NCBI GenBank assembly: GCA_000320545.1
Contig: ADNK01000614.1
Location: 126,001 to 190,000 of the forward strand
DNA length: 64,000 bases
Reading direction: 5' to 3'
From: Bigelowiella natans CCMP2755
Taxonomy: Eukaryota; Cercozoa; Chlorarachniophyceae
This document shows positions 12,111-23,176 of the stretch, piece by piece. The notes below the pieces were generated by a model. The model saw only the letters and a program-made list of their open reading frames with translations, made no database searches and was not told the DNA's origin. The translations under genes and the position numbers were made by a program. Numbering within the stretch: the first letter of the stretch is position 1; every line of letters starts with the position of its first letter.

Positions 12111-13758
12111 CATCTTTCGGAAAACAACTACCTCCATCTTCGGAGAGTGGTAGCCTTCGTGGATTTCATCTTCAGTCGACACAATGGTCGATGGTAATCG
12201 AAGGGCGTTGATATATTTCTGTAAGTAGGTTTAAGGAGGCGGGAGGACGTTGAGTAACAGAATAACGGGTGGTGCAGAGATGGAGGAGTTTTGACCATGT
12301 CCATCGTGATGTATTATCAATTTTAGGATGATATTATACAACTATCGTATTATTTAATGGACCTGCAGTTCCTGCTTTGAGATTCGTATATTTCTGTATC
12401 CGTCCCCCCTGAAGCCGACGAGTCGGATCTGCAAGAGTTTCATCACATCACAAGCAGGCTATGGTGGTGGAATTATTGTTGATTGCCCCACGATCATGCA
12501 CCCGATTCTGTATTCCATAGGTTTACTGGAAACTTTTATTGATCGCTTATTGCTATCAACCTGGATCGGAGCGACCACAGTCTGATTGGAGAGCCAACGA
12601 ATCTTGTCCTGTAAAATAACAGAGCAGCGACCGAGAAAAAGGAGAATGAGGAGGTTGAGAAAAACATGCAAGAATATGCAAGAACACTTGGATGGTGACG
12701 CATCAGTATTGTACAAATGCAATAGCAAAACAAAAACAATAGGTTAAGGATGGTAATGAACCAGAATCAAGGTTTCATCGTCGAAGGACCAGTGCGCTTT
12801 AAGTTCCCTAGAATGGTAAATCATAAGTGTGGTGTTTCGTAGAATGAATTCAATAGCGTACCTTTCGCTCATACGTTCGAACCAGACATCCGAAGCCGAA
12901 TCAAAGAGCTTTATATTCGGCAGGGGAAAATGAATGAGATGGCACCACCGATCAGCGAGAACGTAAGGAAAAGACCTCCTGATTGGAGATGTCATACAAC
13001 CCTTCGTGGACACCCCTCTCATTTCGTATGATCTGAGTCCTTTCCTGCGTCTCGCATAGGAGAAGAAACGGAAGTAGAACGAAGGGAAAAGACAACAAGT
13101 TGCCAAGCCTCCCCGACGACGCGAGTCCCATGATCATCTTACCTTCGCATGCTGGGATGTGCTGATATATCCACGATATTCTCCCAGTAACAATATATCA
13201 AGGTAAACGCAAAGCGTTTCTTTTCTGCGACTTGAAAGAATTGCCACAAACCCTTCGATACTCTCCAGGGAGGCTCCCATGAAATTCCTGTCATTCCACA
13301 TGACCGTTGAAGGAGACTGAGATGCGGTGGATTTTATTTTCCAATCAGATTTCCCAGAGGTCGTACTATGAGAGTGACCTACCTTTCCTGTCGACTGCTC
13401 CCCTTCAAACCTTTTTTTCTGCCCGTTGAAGCTGGTTTGACTTTGGGACGAAGGTCGAAAATAAGATTGGTTGTAATATTGCGACAAGAAATAATTGGTG
13501 TCGTAGATGATAGACTGCCACAGCTAGCCCACAGTTCGAGTTGGAAACAAGAATGGCTTCGAGCTGCTTCGCTTTTATTAGGGGGACCTCCTCTCCCCCT
13601 CAAACATCCGCGACGGATGGAAAAGATCCGAAAAAAACAAACAACGCTTTTCATCCATTCTACATTGCTTCCGGGGCTGATGTCATTGTTCCCATGTTCT
13701 CAGGTACATGCAGTTTTAACAACCTTCGAATACTCCTGACCGTTTTCGTTCCGTTATC
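9041..13758 (-). CDS. Large type I membrane protein, many exons, family not recognised
   Basis: Ten exons join in perfect phase: 13758-13708, 13514-13143, 13044-12976, 12908-12862, 12807-12762, 12608-12561, 12428-12363, 12218-12132, 11993-11832 and 11797-11714. They read through segments such as FERMSER/ELKAHWSFDDETLIL, IRLVGFRGDGYRNIRISKQ and STEDEIHEGYHSPKME. Further likely exons follow near 11.4-11.2 kb (EEKDRYVWVDLNAVPARR), 10.49-10.44 kb (ALVPRPSFFPRYPSHNVQ) and 10.15-9.97 kb (VEILLLYDDTNLQFDKQ). One near 9.55-9.24 kb has a Ser run and a membrane helix (MIAVVVVVATSLSLLL then CGCIC). A terminal exon ends YKGSGGGAKRSH at 9041. Soluble domain, single helix near the C-terminus and short basic tail fit a secretory-pathway type I protein. 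The start codon lies upstream of 13758 and was not found. Confidence 0.55.
9150..9184. repeat. CAA trinucleotide repeat
   Basis: (CAA)n run within the minus-strand membrane-protein gene, probably intronic. Confidence 0.85.
9737..9766. repeat. CA microsatellite
   Basis: (CA)n run in a likely intron. Confidence 0.9.
9857..9884. repeat. TA microsatellite
   Basis: (TA)n run in a likely intron. Confidence 0.9.
9928..9962. repeat. GAT trinucleotide repeat
   Basis: (GAT)n run of ten or more units directly next to a likely exon edge of the minus-strand gene. Confidence 0.85.
11508..11552. repeat. CT then GT microsatellite
   Basis: (CT)n followed directly by (GT)n, a compound pattern that recurs at 40.85 and 56.5 kb. 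Confidence 0.9.
12079..12107. repeat. CT microsatellite
   Basis: (CT)n run in the intron between the exons at 12132 and 11993 of the minus-strand gene. Confidence 0.9.
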
Positions 13759-13803
13759 CTATCAGAGAATAAAAAGGCCTTTTCACCCCCCAGTCCAGTT
13801 GGA

Positions 13804-16483
13804 ATGAAGGCTCAAAAGCTATTATGGGCAACCCCTCAACCAAGACGAAAGAAAAGCATTTCGATAGAAGTCTGTAAGTCGGTAGTGAAATCCCGAACAG
13901 GTTCCTCTTCTGAACTTCCTCCTTTCGTTTCTGCTTCCTCGAAACATGGTACATCGCCTCTAGCTCAGCCCACGAGCATAAAATTTACGCGTGCATTGAC
14001 CTGGTGGGATGAACAGCAGCTTTCTCAAGAGATTCCAGACCTCATTCCCGACAAAATGCCAACTAATATTCTCGTTTTCCGAGATTCAAAGAAACACTCA
14101 AATCTTCCCCTCCCCAGCACGAAATTCGGGCGTGCGGTATTGAAATCATTCTCAGCAAGAGTCGATGAATACGTTCAATATATTATGGAGAAGGGCCGCA
14201 GCTCCATTGCCAGTATGAGGGTAGGATGCGTACGACACGGCGAGGATGAAGCTAACTCCTCAGTAGCTTGCGACTCTGCTTCACAGGCGCTTGCTGTATT
14301 TGAGAAAAAGAAGGTAGAAGGGCAAGATACACCGATTTCTTACTATATCATTGTCGACATCGAGAATCCTGCGGGAGACTTTTCAGAATCTTTTCGGGTT
14401 ATCGATAAAGCTCAGAGAATGCCAGCTGGCAAGCTGGACGGGGAAGATGAGGACTTTATTGTTTTCGCTTTTGCGACTTGCGTTGTGAGGAATGGAACAG
14501 AAATCAACAGACCTCAGCTACAACTTTTGCAGAAAGCTGCAAACTTTGCTTCTAATGGTTATCCTGATGAGCAAGCAAATAAAGAGGAAGAACTTTCTTC
14601 TATGGAAGTAGTAGTAGAAGAAGATGAGGCAGAGGAGAAGGAAGATATCGAGGAAGTCAATAATCAGCAGGAAGGGGAGAAAGAAGAGGAAAGGGAGAAT
14701 CAGGGAGAAGAAGAGAAAGAAAAGGAGGAGGAAGTGGAGGAGGAGGAGGAAAAATTGCACACTACTGTTGACGAAGCTGAGGATACCAATGCCGATGATG
14801 ACGATGGCGCGGCTATTGTCGAGGAATTAAAGTGTAGGACAACTGAAGCAGAATACAAACTTCACCTCCAAAGTATGATGATGATGATGGCCACGCCGAA
14901 ATTCTCCGCTCATCAAGAAGATGAAGTGTTAAAGGATCGCATCGAGGTTTTATCTCAACGGCTTGCCAGAGAAACTCGACACCGCCGAGAAATTGTAAGG
15001 AAGCTAAAGGCTGCCGAGGCCAGCAACACAGAATTCCGTAAGCAAGTCTCCATGATACCAAAACTGAAGGAAGACATCAGTAGACTCCAAGCAGAGGCAA
15101 AAGAGACCAGCAGTGCTCATCTTGAGGATATGAGGCGGCTAGAGGAGAGGAAAAACGAACAAATCGAGCTGATGACCAACACTCTCGCCGATGTCCAGTC
15201 CATGTATAAGGAGAAGCTTCAGAATGCTAACGCTGATTCGAGCAAGCTAGATGCTGCCATGGAGGGTCACCGGCATCAACTAAAGAAGATGGAGAACAAG
15301 CATGCCCTGGAGGTACGGGAGTTGAAACGTGCTCGGAAGGAGAAATTCTCCCAGCTGAAGACAAGTCTAGACGCACAGACTACCAAGTACAAGACCAAGC
15401 TTGGTGAGCTACAGGGCCGGGTGAAGGAGCAAATGGCCTCTTTACATCTTCGTGAGATCGAAGCACAGCGGAAACTGGCGAGCGTCTCACAGCTCGAGGC
15501 GGAGCTCGCATCCAGCAAGCGTATGATTGCGAAGCTCAGGCAGCGCGTCGAGGACAATAATAACGCCCGCACTGTTGCCCGAGAAACACCTGTGCGTGCG
15601 GAGAAAGACAAAGCTGTGAGTGACGGCATCCTGAAAGTTCTTGAAAGCTGCGAAAAGATGAATAAAAGGATGGAGGCTGATGAGCTCAAGATGGATGCAC
15701 TGGTTTCGTCTGTTGACGAGGATGAGAAGAATATGGATGAAAGACTCGACAGCATTGTTGCCTCTCTCACTACTACTTCCATGCCCCCCCCTCGGCAGCT
15801 GCAGCCTCTTCCTGATGACAATAATGATGAGGTTGTTGACTGTGGATCCGAGAAGAAAGTAACGAAGAGGATAAACAAGAAGAAGAAAAAGAAATCCAAT
15901 CGTGAAATGAAAGACGCCGAGAAGCAACCATCATCTAAGTCAACGAAGGAAAGATCCTCTTCATCTTCTTCTTCATCGTCTGATGATGTTACAGACACAA
16001 CAGCGCATAAGAAGCGTAGACGACCAAAGCCAATGACTAAAAGGGGGGCCGGAGAAGAAGGCAGCGGAAGCGACGCGTCATCCATCACTGCAGAAGAGGA
16101 CCCGAAGGAGAAAGAAGAAGAAACAACTGTCCTAGCCAGCAAAAGAACAAGACGCAGGTAGTTGCTCAGCTCATTCTCTCATAATTATTCGTATGTTTGG
16201 TATGATGGACTGCTGATTGGAGCTCCTCGTTTTATAGATGTGACAGAAAGTTGCAAATATCATGATGAAAATGATGATGTTGTTGTTGATGTTGATGATG
16301 ATGATGATGATGGCGGCGGTGGTGGTGAAAGGATTGCTGCCAACTTCTCATTTTATCTCCCCTCTCTCCTCCCATCAACCAGCACCCGTTCCACCAAGAG
16401 CCTGAACGAGGAGAAGATGTTCGAGGAGCTTGAGAAGAGAGGACGAGGAGGACGAAGAGCTCGAATCAAGATGAACAACAAGA

Positions 16484-16517
<34 letters not shown>

Positions 16518-17003
16518 ATCTGATGCTGAGTCTGAGGTGACAAGGGAGGACGGTCACATGAATGGCGACGGCAGTAAGAAGCTGGAGACAGCGTTTGCCG
16601 CCTTTGCAGAATTCAGTCCTATCGTAGGACAGAGCAGCAAGAGCAGGATGACATCGGGTAGTGGAGATGATGAGAATCGACAGCACAGAAAGAAGAGAAA
16701 TGCAGGATCGAAGAACAAGAAAAAGAAAGCTGCTGCTGTCTCAGGCGAGAGAAAGGTAGTAGCATCAGGAGGGGATATCACAGCAGAAACGAAGGAAAAC
16801 AACAATTCTCAGCAGAAGCAGAAGGAAAATCCTCATCCAAGGAAAAGGAAAAAAGCTGCTTTGGTTGAAAGAAGACCCAATATCAACGTGCAGCAGGTAG
16901 TAGCATGATCTGAGGCGCAACTTAGTTGCGAAAGGAAATGTGAACGGCGCATAGAAGGAAAGTTTTATTTGTGTTTAAGCTATGATTATAAAATATATTA
17001 TGT

Positions 17004-17042
<39 letters not shown>

Positions 17043-17578
17043 CAATACGCATGCAAATATGAGAATTATCATCATCACCACCACCATTTCTTGCCATTAA
17101 ATTTATGTTTTTTGCCTTGCTCATTATTGAAAAATCAGGAGGGTGATGAAGGCACAAAAACGACGGTGGACGAAGCAACCGAGAAGCCAAAAAAGACCAG
17201 GAAGCTCTTCAACGCATCCGATTTTGCATTTAATTTTATCTCTAAAGCTCACGCGAAACAACAACAGCAGCAGCAAACTGAAGAGAACACCAGCAGGAGG
17301 AAGAGGAAAGAGTCCTCGTCAGAAGCAGCTCGTGCTGCGAAGGATAAAAAGCGATCTGTCGACTTCTTCAAGAAGGTAATGCTAAAACCAGAAAGTAGTT
17401 GGAAGTCGCAGCACCCATTCAGTTTCTTTCAACTCATTTCTTCAACCTTATTTTTTTTTGAGAAAAGTAGCCATATGGAATTATCCTGAATGGGGTTGCT
17501 TATCACTGCTGCTGCTGCTACTTCTTTTAGGTACTTTTCAACGCGAGAAAGTTCAAACCTCCAAGGCTACGAAGATGA
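13804..17578 (+). CDS. Acidic coiled-coil nuclear protein, four exons, 1050 residues
   Basis: Exons 13804-16157, 16383-16896, 17139-17375 and 17531-17578 join in phase. Residues 1 to about 250 form a compact region with RALTWWDEQQLSQEI and ISYYIIVDIENPAGDF that I cannot assign. Next comes a Glu-rich acidic stretch (about 260-330) and a long coiled coil (about 370-600, HLQSMMMMMA through KLRQRVEDNNNA). Several Lys/Arg nuclear-localisation-like clusters, Ser runs and a polyglutamine run follow. The C-terminus reads RKLFNASDFAFNF, SVDFFKK and then VLFNARKFKPPRLRR, a strikingly ordered end after a low-complexity tail. The layout recalls chromatin or chromosome-axis scaffolds, but no diagnostic domain is visible. 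The ATG at 13804 is the first in frame. The sequence CT|GTAAGT near 13872 could be a donor, so the first exon may be more complex. Confidence 0.78.
16273..16326 (+). repeat. GAT repeat in an intron
   Basis: GATGATG(TT) units grading into GGCGGTGG, in the first intron of the coiled-coil gene. Confidence 0.85.
16484..16516 (+). repeat. CAG repeat encoding polyglutamine
   Basis: Eleven CAG codons within exon 2 of the coiled-coil gene; the pure CAG run would be length-variable. Confidence 0.92.
17018..17040. repeat. TA microsatellite
   Basis: (TA)n run in the second intron of the coiled-coil gene. Confidence 0.9.
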
Positions 17579-19159
17579 ATCAAAAGCGAGGAAGAGAGGA
17601 CAAAGCACCTCTGCCGACAGAACCAACATAAAACGGGAGTTTAGCTGATCCGTCAAGAAGACGATGATGACTGGGATAGGGAGAAAAATGACTGACTGAT
17701 GACGTAATGAACAACGTCCTTTCCATGTATTATGTATCCTCTGGTCCTGCTATGTTGTTTTTGAAGAACAACATACGTGTCATTCTTTTGACGACTCAAA
17801 AGTAATGTAATCATAGAATTTTATTTGTTCCCCTCGTAATGTTTCTACTTGTTTTTTCGATTTTCATGAGGACGGAAGATGGCTTACGATTCGTATATCT
17901 CAAGTGAGAACAGCTACGTGTTAGTTTATAGCAACACGCATGCTTGCAAGTACGTTTCATGTCCAGATATTTTTTTAAAAAAATGGGACGTTCCCGCTTT
18001 GCACTTGTCTCTGCGCATGTACTTACATACACAGGTGCAGCTGCTGTGTGCATGACATGCAAATCTTCATGCTTACACGAATGCATTGTCATGCACAGCT
18101 ACCTATGCATTCTCACATTGCGAGGACTTCTCACTGGAGCCACGTGTTGTGTTTAGTTGTGCACATGATTATTTATGCTTCATTTATGCATGAGTGTATA
18201 TACGGCTAAACTGGCTAGCTGGGTCTCTAGTTCTTTGCCACATGCATCACCATCATACGTTTGTTGTGTTATCCGGCCATGAAGGTTGCTATATCAGCTA
18301 TGCTAGCTAGCTAGTAAGGCTTGTTGTGGAAATATTTCCAGAAATCGCGTGAAGTTCTCTTTTCCATTTTGAGATGAGTACTTGCTAGCTTGACACGCGC
18401 GGCCTGCTAGCCCGGATTCCTGGGCGGCTGAGCTTGGGAATGCATGAGCCAGAAATCTAGCAGACATCGTGCATCCATCAGTCCGAATTTGAACGTTTGC
18501 CTTGCTTAGCGACAGCTAGCACATCATTTAACAATGATGATGGCCTTGAATGCCTAGCAGGCTAGGCGTGCGCTGTACATCCAGATAGATCTAGATGTGG
18601 CTAGGACATACACATGTTCAAATGCTGTGCAACAAACATGCGCAATGTGCTCAAATACCTGTGTCGCTGCCACGCAGCATGCTACGACATGTCTAGATGT
18701 GTTAGAGCTGCTACGCATGCTCAATCATAGCTAGCTACAGGCTAGTGGTCATATGTACAGCGCATGCAGCTTGCGTACATAGATTCATGAACAAAAATTT
18801 CACATGTACTTTTTAATAATGATAAATTTGAGTATACATATCATAGTAGTGACCTTTACATTGATTTTTATCTTCTCGTTTACAGAGATAGCCTAGCCTA
18901 GTCTAGTATCTGCATCGTCTAGTCGATCGTAGAGCTAAATCATACTACTCTAACGCCATTTGTATTATGCACAGGAGTTTATTCCTCATAATATAATCGC
19001 TATTCTATTAACTATTTGTGGCCAAGACTTGCTCCATTTTCATTGCTATGCCTAGGCGTGGTCGTGGCAGTCATCCCTATCTACTGATTTCATTCTTATC
19101 GGCGTCGTGTTCCGGTGTGCTCTGCCTCTTCCGCTACTTAGTTACATTTGAGAACCGAT
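17579..19159. other. Intergenic block rich in TGCATG and CTAG words
   Basis: No convincing exons. It separates convergent genes. From 17.9 to 18.8 kb it is dense in GCATGC, CTAGCTAG and ACATGT words, like the blocks at 22, 25-26, 37 and 51-52 kb. Short open frames show no coding character. Confidence 0.5.
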
Positions 19160-19702
19160 TTATTTTTGCTTACTGACAGCAGAGGCAAGCCAGTCTAAGC
19201 CTTCATAGAGTCCATCTCCTGATGTCGCACAGGTTCCTTGAACATACCAACGACGACGCAGCTTGTCGAGTCCTAATTTCTCTGTGATTTGCTTCACACT
19301 GAGAGCGCCGGGAAGATCCTGCTTGTTTGCAAAGACCAACACGACAGCATCTCTCAACTCATCTTCTTGGAGCATCCTGTCCAGTTCCTCTTTTGACTCC
19401 TCCAGACGTTCCTTATCGCTTGAATCGACGACGAAGATAAGCCCCTCCGTGTTTTGATAGTAATGACGCCAAAGGGGACGGATCTTGTGCTGCCCGCCCA
19501 CGTCCCAAACGTTCATGTTGATGTTCTTGTACTCGACAGTCTCGACGTTGAAGCCGATTGTCGGGATGGTCGTGACCACTTCTCCGAGTTTCAGCTTGTA
19601 GAGCACCGTGGTCTTTCCTGCAGCGTCGAGCCCGAGCATCAGCATCCTCATCTCCTTGTTGGCGAAGAACTTCTTCCAGACGCTACTAATTGCTTGTCCC
19701 AT
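19160..19702 (-). CDS. ARF1: Arf1-like small GTPase, single exon, 180 residues
   Basis: Gly2 in MGQAIS is the expected N-myristoylation site and an amphipathic helix follows. G1 is GLDAAGKTT, switch 1 contains [18 protein letters not shown]4 is NKQD and G5 is TCATSG. The ending LYEGLDWL is typical of Arf1. Arf1 recruits COPI, AP adaptors and lipid enzymes to Golgi membranes. Two oddities are visible. Switch 2 reads [14 protein letters not shown], with His where Arfs have an almost invariant Asp after the catalytic Gln. There is also a one-residue shortening in LRRRWYVQ relative to the usual LRxRxWY. The gene is intronless, unlike most neighbours. The stop codon is overlapped by an AAATAAAT that may serve as poly(A) signal. 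Confidence 0.97.
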   Translation of the reverse strand: MGQAISSVWKKFFANKEMRMLMLGLDAAGKTTVLYKLKLGEVVTTIPTIGFNVETVEYKNINMNVWDVGGQHKIRPLWRHYYQNTEGLIFVVDSSDKERLEESKEELDRMLQEDELRDAVVLVFANKQDLPGALSVKQITEKLGLDKLRRRWYVQGTCATSGDGLYEGLDWLASAVSKQK

Positions 19703-20388
19703 GATTGCTTATTGTAGGTGAGTGTGCTATGATCACTTGATTCTTTGAATTGTGACAGAACGGAGGAGAGCGAGATCCACGCTTCCGCAAAAGCGAAAGC
19801 AGCACGACTCGATGACTACGCCGTGAGCGAAAATGACATCACCGCTCATCACCAATGAATAGCATGCCGTTTTTGATAAAATGCAGGAGTGTGACATACG
19901 TTTCATCAGAACTTCCCCACCACCGAAGAGGCTTCACAGAATGTTTCGTCAATGAATATTCAGGGGATTTTCGCATCTCGACAGCCTTTCTTTGATGACG
20001 CAAGGTCAAAATAGCAAAATATTGTATTTTGTACGAGTTGCTGGTCAGCTCGAGGCATCGACAAAGCTTTTCAGGAAGTTCTTGATCAGAATGAATGTTT
20101 TGTGTCGCTTTGCTTCGATTTCATCTGCATTTCGGAACGGCTTTCCATCAGCCGCTTGCGAAAAGAATGCGAAAATTCCTTCTCCTTAGGACTCTCCCGA
20201 ACATGTTGGGGCCGAATTCGCATAAAATGAGTGCTTTTGGCGATTTTCCGGACGAAATGCAGGCCAAGTATTACCTCTTGCTGATCGGATGTCAAACCTG
20301 CACCTCTCTAGGCTGGAGATCTTCGTCAACCGCAGTTCCAGCATAACTCAAACAGTCTCACAAAAGCAAACACTCAATCTGAAGAACA
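19703..20388. promoter_or_regulatory. Divergent promoter region between ARF and septin-like genes
   Basis: This 686-base gap separates two divergent, apparently intronless coding frames. It should contain both promoters and 5' UTRs. I see no TATA box or other element I can assign. Confidence 0.45.
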
Positions 20389-21981
20389 ATGATGAAAGTC
20401 TTTGGCGGTATTAAGTCCAGCATGAGAAGTGTAGGACACCATGAAGACGATGCGAACACTGTCATCAGCACAGATGAAGCCGTGATCGTGAGACCGAATT
20501 ACGTAGAAGTGGAGCCTGCCGGGCACAAAGATGGGAAAGAGGAGTCTATTCCCGAGAGTCCATGCCATAATGTGCATCAATCTGTGGAGCAGCAAGTTTC
20601 TCAAGATGCTGGCCAGACTCAGCAATCTGAAGAACAGGAGCTCAACGAGGAGCTCGAATCCGACTTGTTCAAATCGATTCATGAACAGAAACATGAGTAC
20701 GACATGAGTACCGATGGCATGCAAGTGATTGTCGAGGACACTGAAAAGGGAGATGACCACAAAAAACCTTGGGTACCGGAAAAAAAACCGGTCACTAGGA
20801 TGAATATCAACTTGATGGTGGTTGGACCAAGTGCTGTTGGGAAGACATCTTTCATAACTTCAAATCTGGTGGAGAAGAATAAGAGGAAATCCAACCCAGT
20901 CATTCGAACGAAGCGACGAAAAACAAGGAGCATCGCACAATGGATTTGGGCGGACAAAATAGATGGTTTTGAACTTCTTGCTGGAATCACTGACACTGTC
21001 GGATTTGGAGATGAAATGGATCTCCAGAAGGTTTTCGACCCGATGAGAAGCGTGATTAAAGATAATATGATTCTTCATTACATGTCTGGACAGCTTGATA
21101 TTCCCTCCGAGGAACGATATGACCCGAGGATCCACGTAGTTCTCTATTTTATCGAACCGCATTCGACGGACGAGAACGACATGAGCTTCATTAAAGAGTT
21201 TTCAAAGCTAACAAACGTTATGGTGTTGGTATCAAAGGCTGATACTATGACTCAAGAGGAAAGAGAGGAGCAGAAAAATGAGATTATGAATAAGTTAGAC
21301 CAGGAAAACGTCCAGATATATGGAGGAAAACCGTTCTTCATTCTTTGCCAGGACCGCACGTACACGTTTGAGGATCCCGATGATGATAAAATCACCTCAT
21401 TTCACTGGAATATTGAGGATAAGAAGCAGTCAGACTTCCCAAAAGTCAGAGACCTCCTATTTCGAGAGCTGGACACAGTCAACGGAATGAAGAAAAACTT
21501 TGAGCATCTCTACGGAAGAGCCGTCGTCAGTGGGATATTGCGCCCACCTCTTTTGCATCAGTGGACTTTCATTTTCTCTTTGCTTATGGCAGGCGCAATT
21601 GCCGCGATTATGGCACTGTTCTACATTGCTACTCCAGCACCCAAACAATTTCCTGCACCACTGCTGCTCCTTCCAGGAGTTGCTGGTGTAGTGTTGTACA
21701 TGGTTCTTGAAGCTTTAACGTGGTGTATGGTGGACTCTGATCCTGTTCCGAACAGATATACCCCTTTCAACCCTTACCGCCACCTTATTGAACGGAGGGA
21801 AGCGGTCATCGCTCGACACGGTACTTGTAGAATCCAACGCCCGGTAGAGTGGCCAATTTCAAGGATGTACCGTCTTGCAATTTGGCTACTCAAATTCCCA
21901 CAGAGGCTTTATTCTGGCAAGATGCAGAACAATGTCAGCGTGCCTGGAGTGAGGAGTTTGGAAAAAGAAAAGACCGCATGA
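20389..21981 (+). CDS. Septin-like GTPase with two C-terminal membrane helices, 530 residues
   Basis: A disordered, acidic N-terminus (1-135) precedes a GTPase domain with P-loop GPSAVGKT (146-153), switch 2 DTVGFGD (202-208; septins have DTPGFGD) and G4 SKAD (282-285; septins have AKAD). The block RIHVVLYFIEP (247-257) is the septin signature before G4. After the G domain come two hydrophobic helices, about 392-414 and 423-447, separated by a Pro-rich hinge, then a basic tail. Septins form GTP-binding filaments at membranes and division sites. Most animal and fungal ones bind membranes peripherally, so built-in helices are notable. It could alternatively be a septin-related GTPase outside the core family. 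The gene is a single exon. Confidence 0.85.
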   Translation: MMKVFGGIKSSMRSVGHHEDDANTVISTDEAVIVRPNYVEVEPAGHKDGKEESIPESPCHNVHQSVEQQVSQDAGQTQQSEEQELNEELESDLFKSIHEQKHEYDMSTDGMQVIVEDTEKGDDHKKPWVPEKKPVTRMNINLMVVGPSAVGKTSFITSNLVEKNKRKSNPVIRTKRRKTRSIAQWIWADKIDGFELLAGITDTVGFGDEMDLQKVFDPMRSVIKDNMILHYMSGQLDIPSEERYDPRIHVVLYFIEPHSTDENDMSFIKEFSKLTNVMVLVSKADTMTQEEREEQKNEIMNKLDQENVQIYGGKPFFILCQDRTYTFEDPDDDKITSFHWNIEDKKQSDFPKVRDLLFRELDTVNGMKKNFEHLYGRAVVSGILRPPLLHQWTFIFSLLMAGAIAAIMALFYIATPAPKQFPAPLLLLPGVAGVVLYMVLEALTWCMVDSDPVPNRYTPFNPYRHLIERREAVIARHGTCRIQRPVEWPISRMYRLAIWLLKFPQRLYSGKMQNNVSVPGVRSLEKEKTA

Positions 21982-23176
21982 TATAATAATGATTTTGTGT
22001 TACCTTTGTTTGAATTGATCTCATTATTTTATCATGTTTTACATCGAATGTCTAGATGAATGTGAAAATCTCGTTCTACTTGTAAAAGCGCATCATGAAT
22101 TGAAAAGCGGTACGCAAGCTTAGAAGCGGCGAACTTATGTGTCTGTGGGTAGCTCGCACACAGCTTGTATTTTTGTACACGGCTGTCGGCATCATGATAC
22201 GTCCAGCGTACCCTGATCTATAGATCGATGGCGTGATGGTGCAGCTAATTCTGCATCACCGTGTCGCATTGCCAGGCCCGTGCACTGTGAAAAATGCGTA
22301 TATATACGAACGAGCAGCTTGCAATAACACGTTTGTAGACATGTCCAGCTGTCAATCGAACCTCTCTAGCTTCTGCTGAAAATTGTATCACGTGACGTAC
22401 ATTGCAACAATGTCCGCACATGCGTGCTAGCGTGCATGTGTTAATCGACAGCACTACAAGCAGCATGCATGTGCAGCTGGACACATCCTGTCATCACTAG
22501 TAGTGCACTGTCCAGATTGCACGTACAATTGCACGCCACCGCATCGGAACAAGCACCCCGATCTAAATATCATGCAAATGATGCATGTGATGCTTTTATA
22601 TACTTTAATTTGTGTGAACATTCACAGCTACGTAATTTTGGTCGAACGCGCGTCACCTAAATAGCTGCCTTTGTTTCATTGCAAACTTCCATAACTTGAT
22701 TGGATCGATCGTCATAATAGACTATGTTCATTAGTTTACATTTGATGTGAAGAATTACATCTCATATACTGGTTGTGAAATGTAACCTGAATTATGGAAC
22801 TGGGAAACAGATTTAGAATTTTTACCAAAGTATAACGTCGGTAGCAAATCATAGATTAAAATTTTCTTTTCTTTAATGATTCTAACGTTTAAATTAAAGA
22901 GCTAATCTAAACTTTATGACGGAACAGATTTGAGATTTGAGTAGAATTTGATGGCGGCACATTTATTTTTGCTGATGAAGTAGACCGATATCCAAAATAA
23001 GTGCCACGAGTAGAATAACATTTTGATAGATAATGAGTCGTACAATTTGACTACGCCCAAGTTAATATTTTAAAATTAATTTATGGATCATGAGAGGATC
23101 ATGAGAAACTTAAAATTATTTGTCTGCTGGATAATCAGAATCTTCTTCCTTCTCCTCCTCATCCTGTGCTTTAGCT
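21982..23176. other. Intergenic region, no gene seen
   Basis: The left part (22.1-22.7 kb) carries the TGCATG/CTAG vocabulary of other intergenic blocks; the right part (22.7-23.1 kb) is AT-rich. No exon could be supported. Confidence 0.5.

Noticed and set aside
15276-16142. Long minus-strand open frame rich in Ser and Phe
   Set aside because: It is the antisense shadow of the Lys/Glu-rich coiled-coil exon; the plus strand has matching splice sites and protein-like composition.
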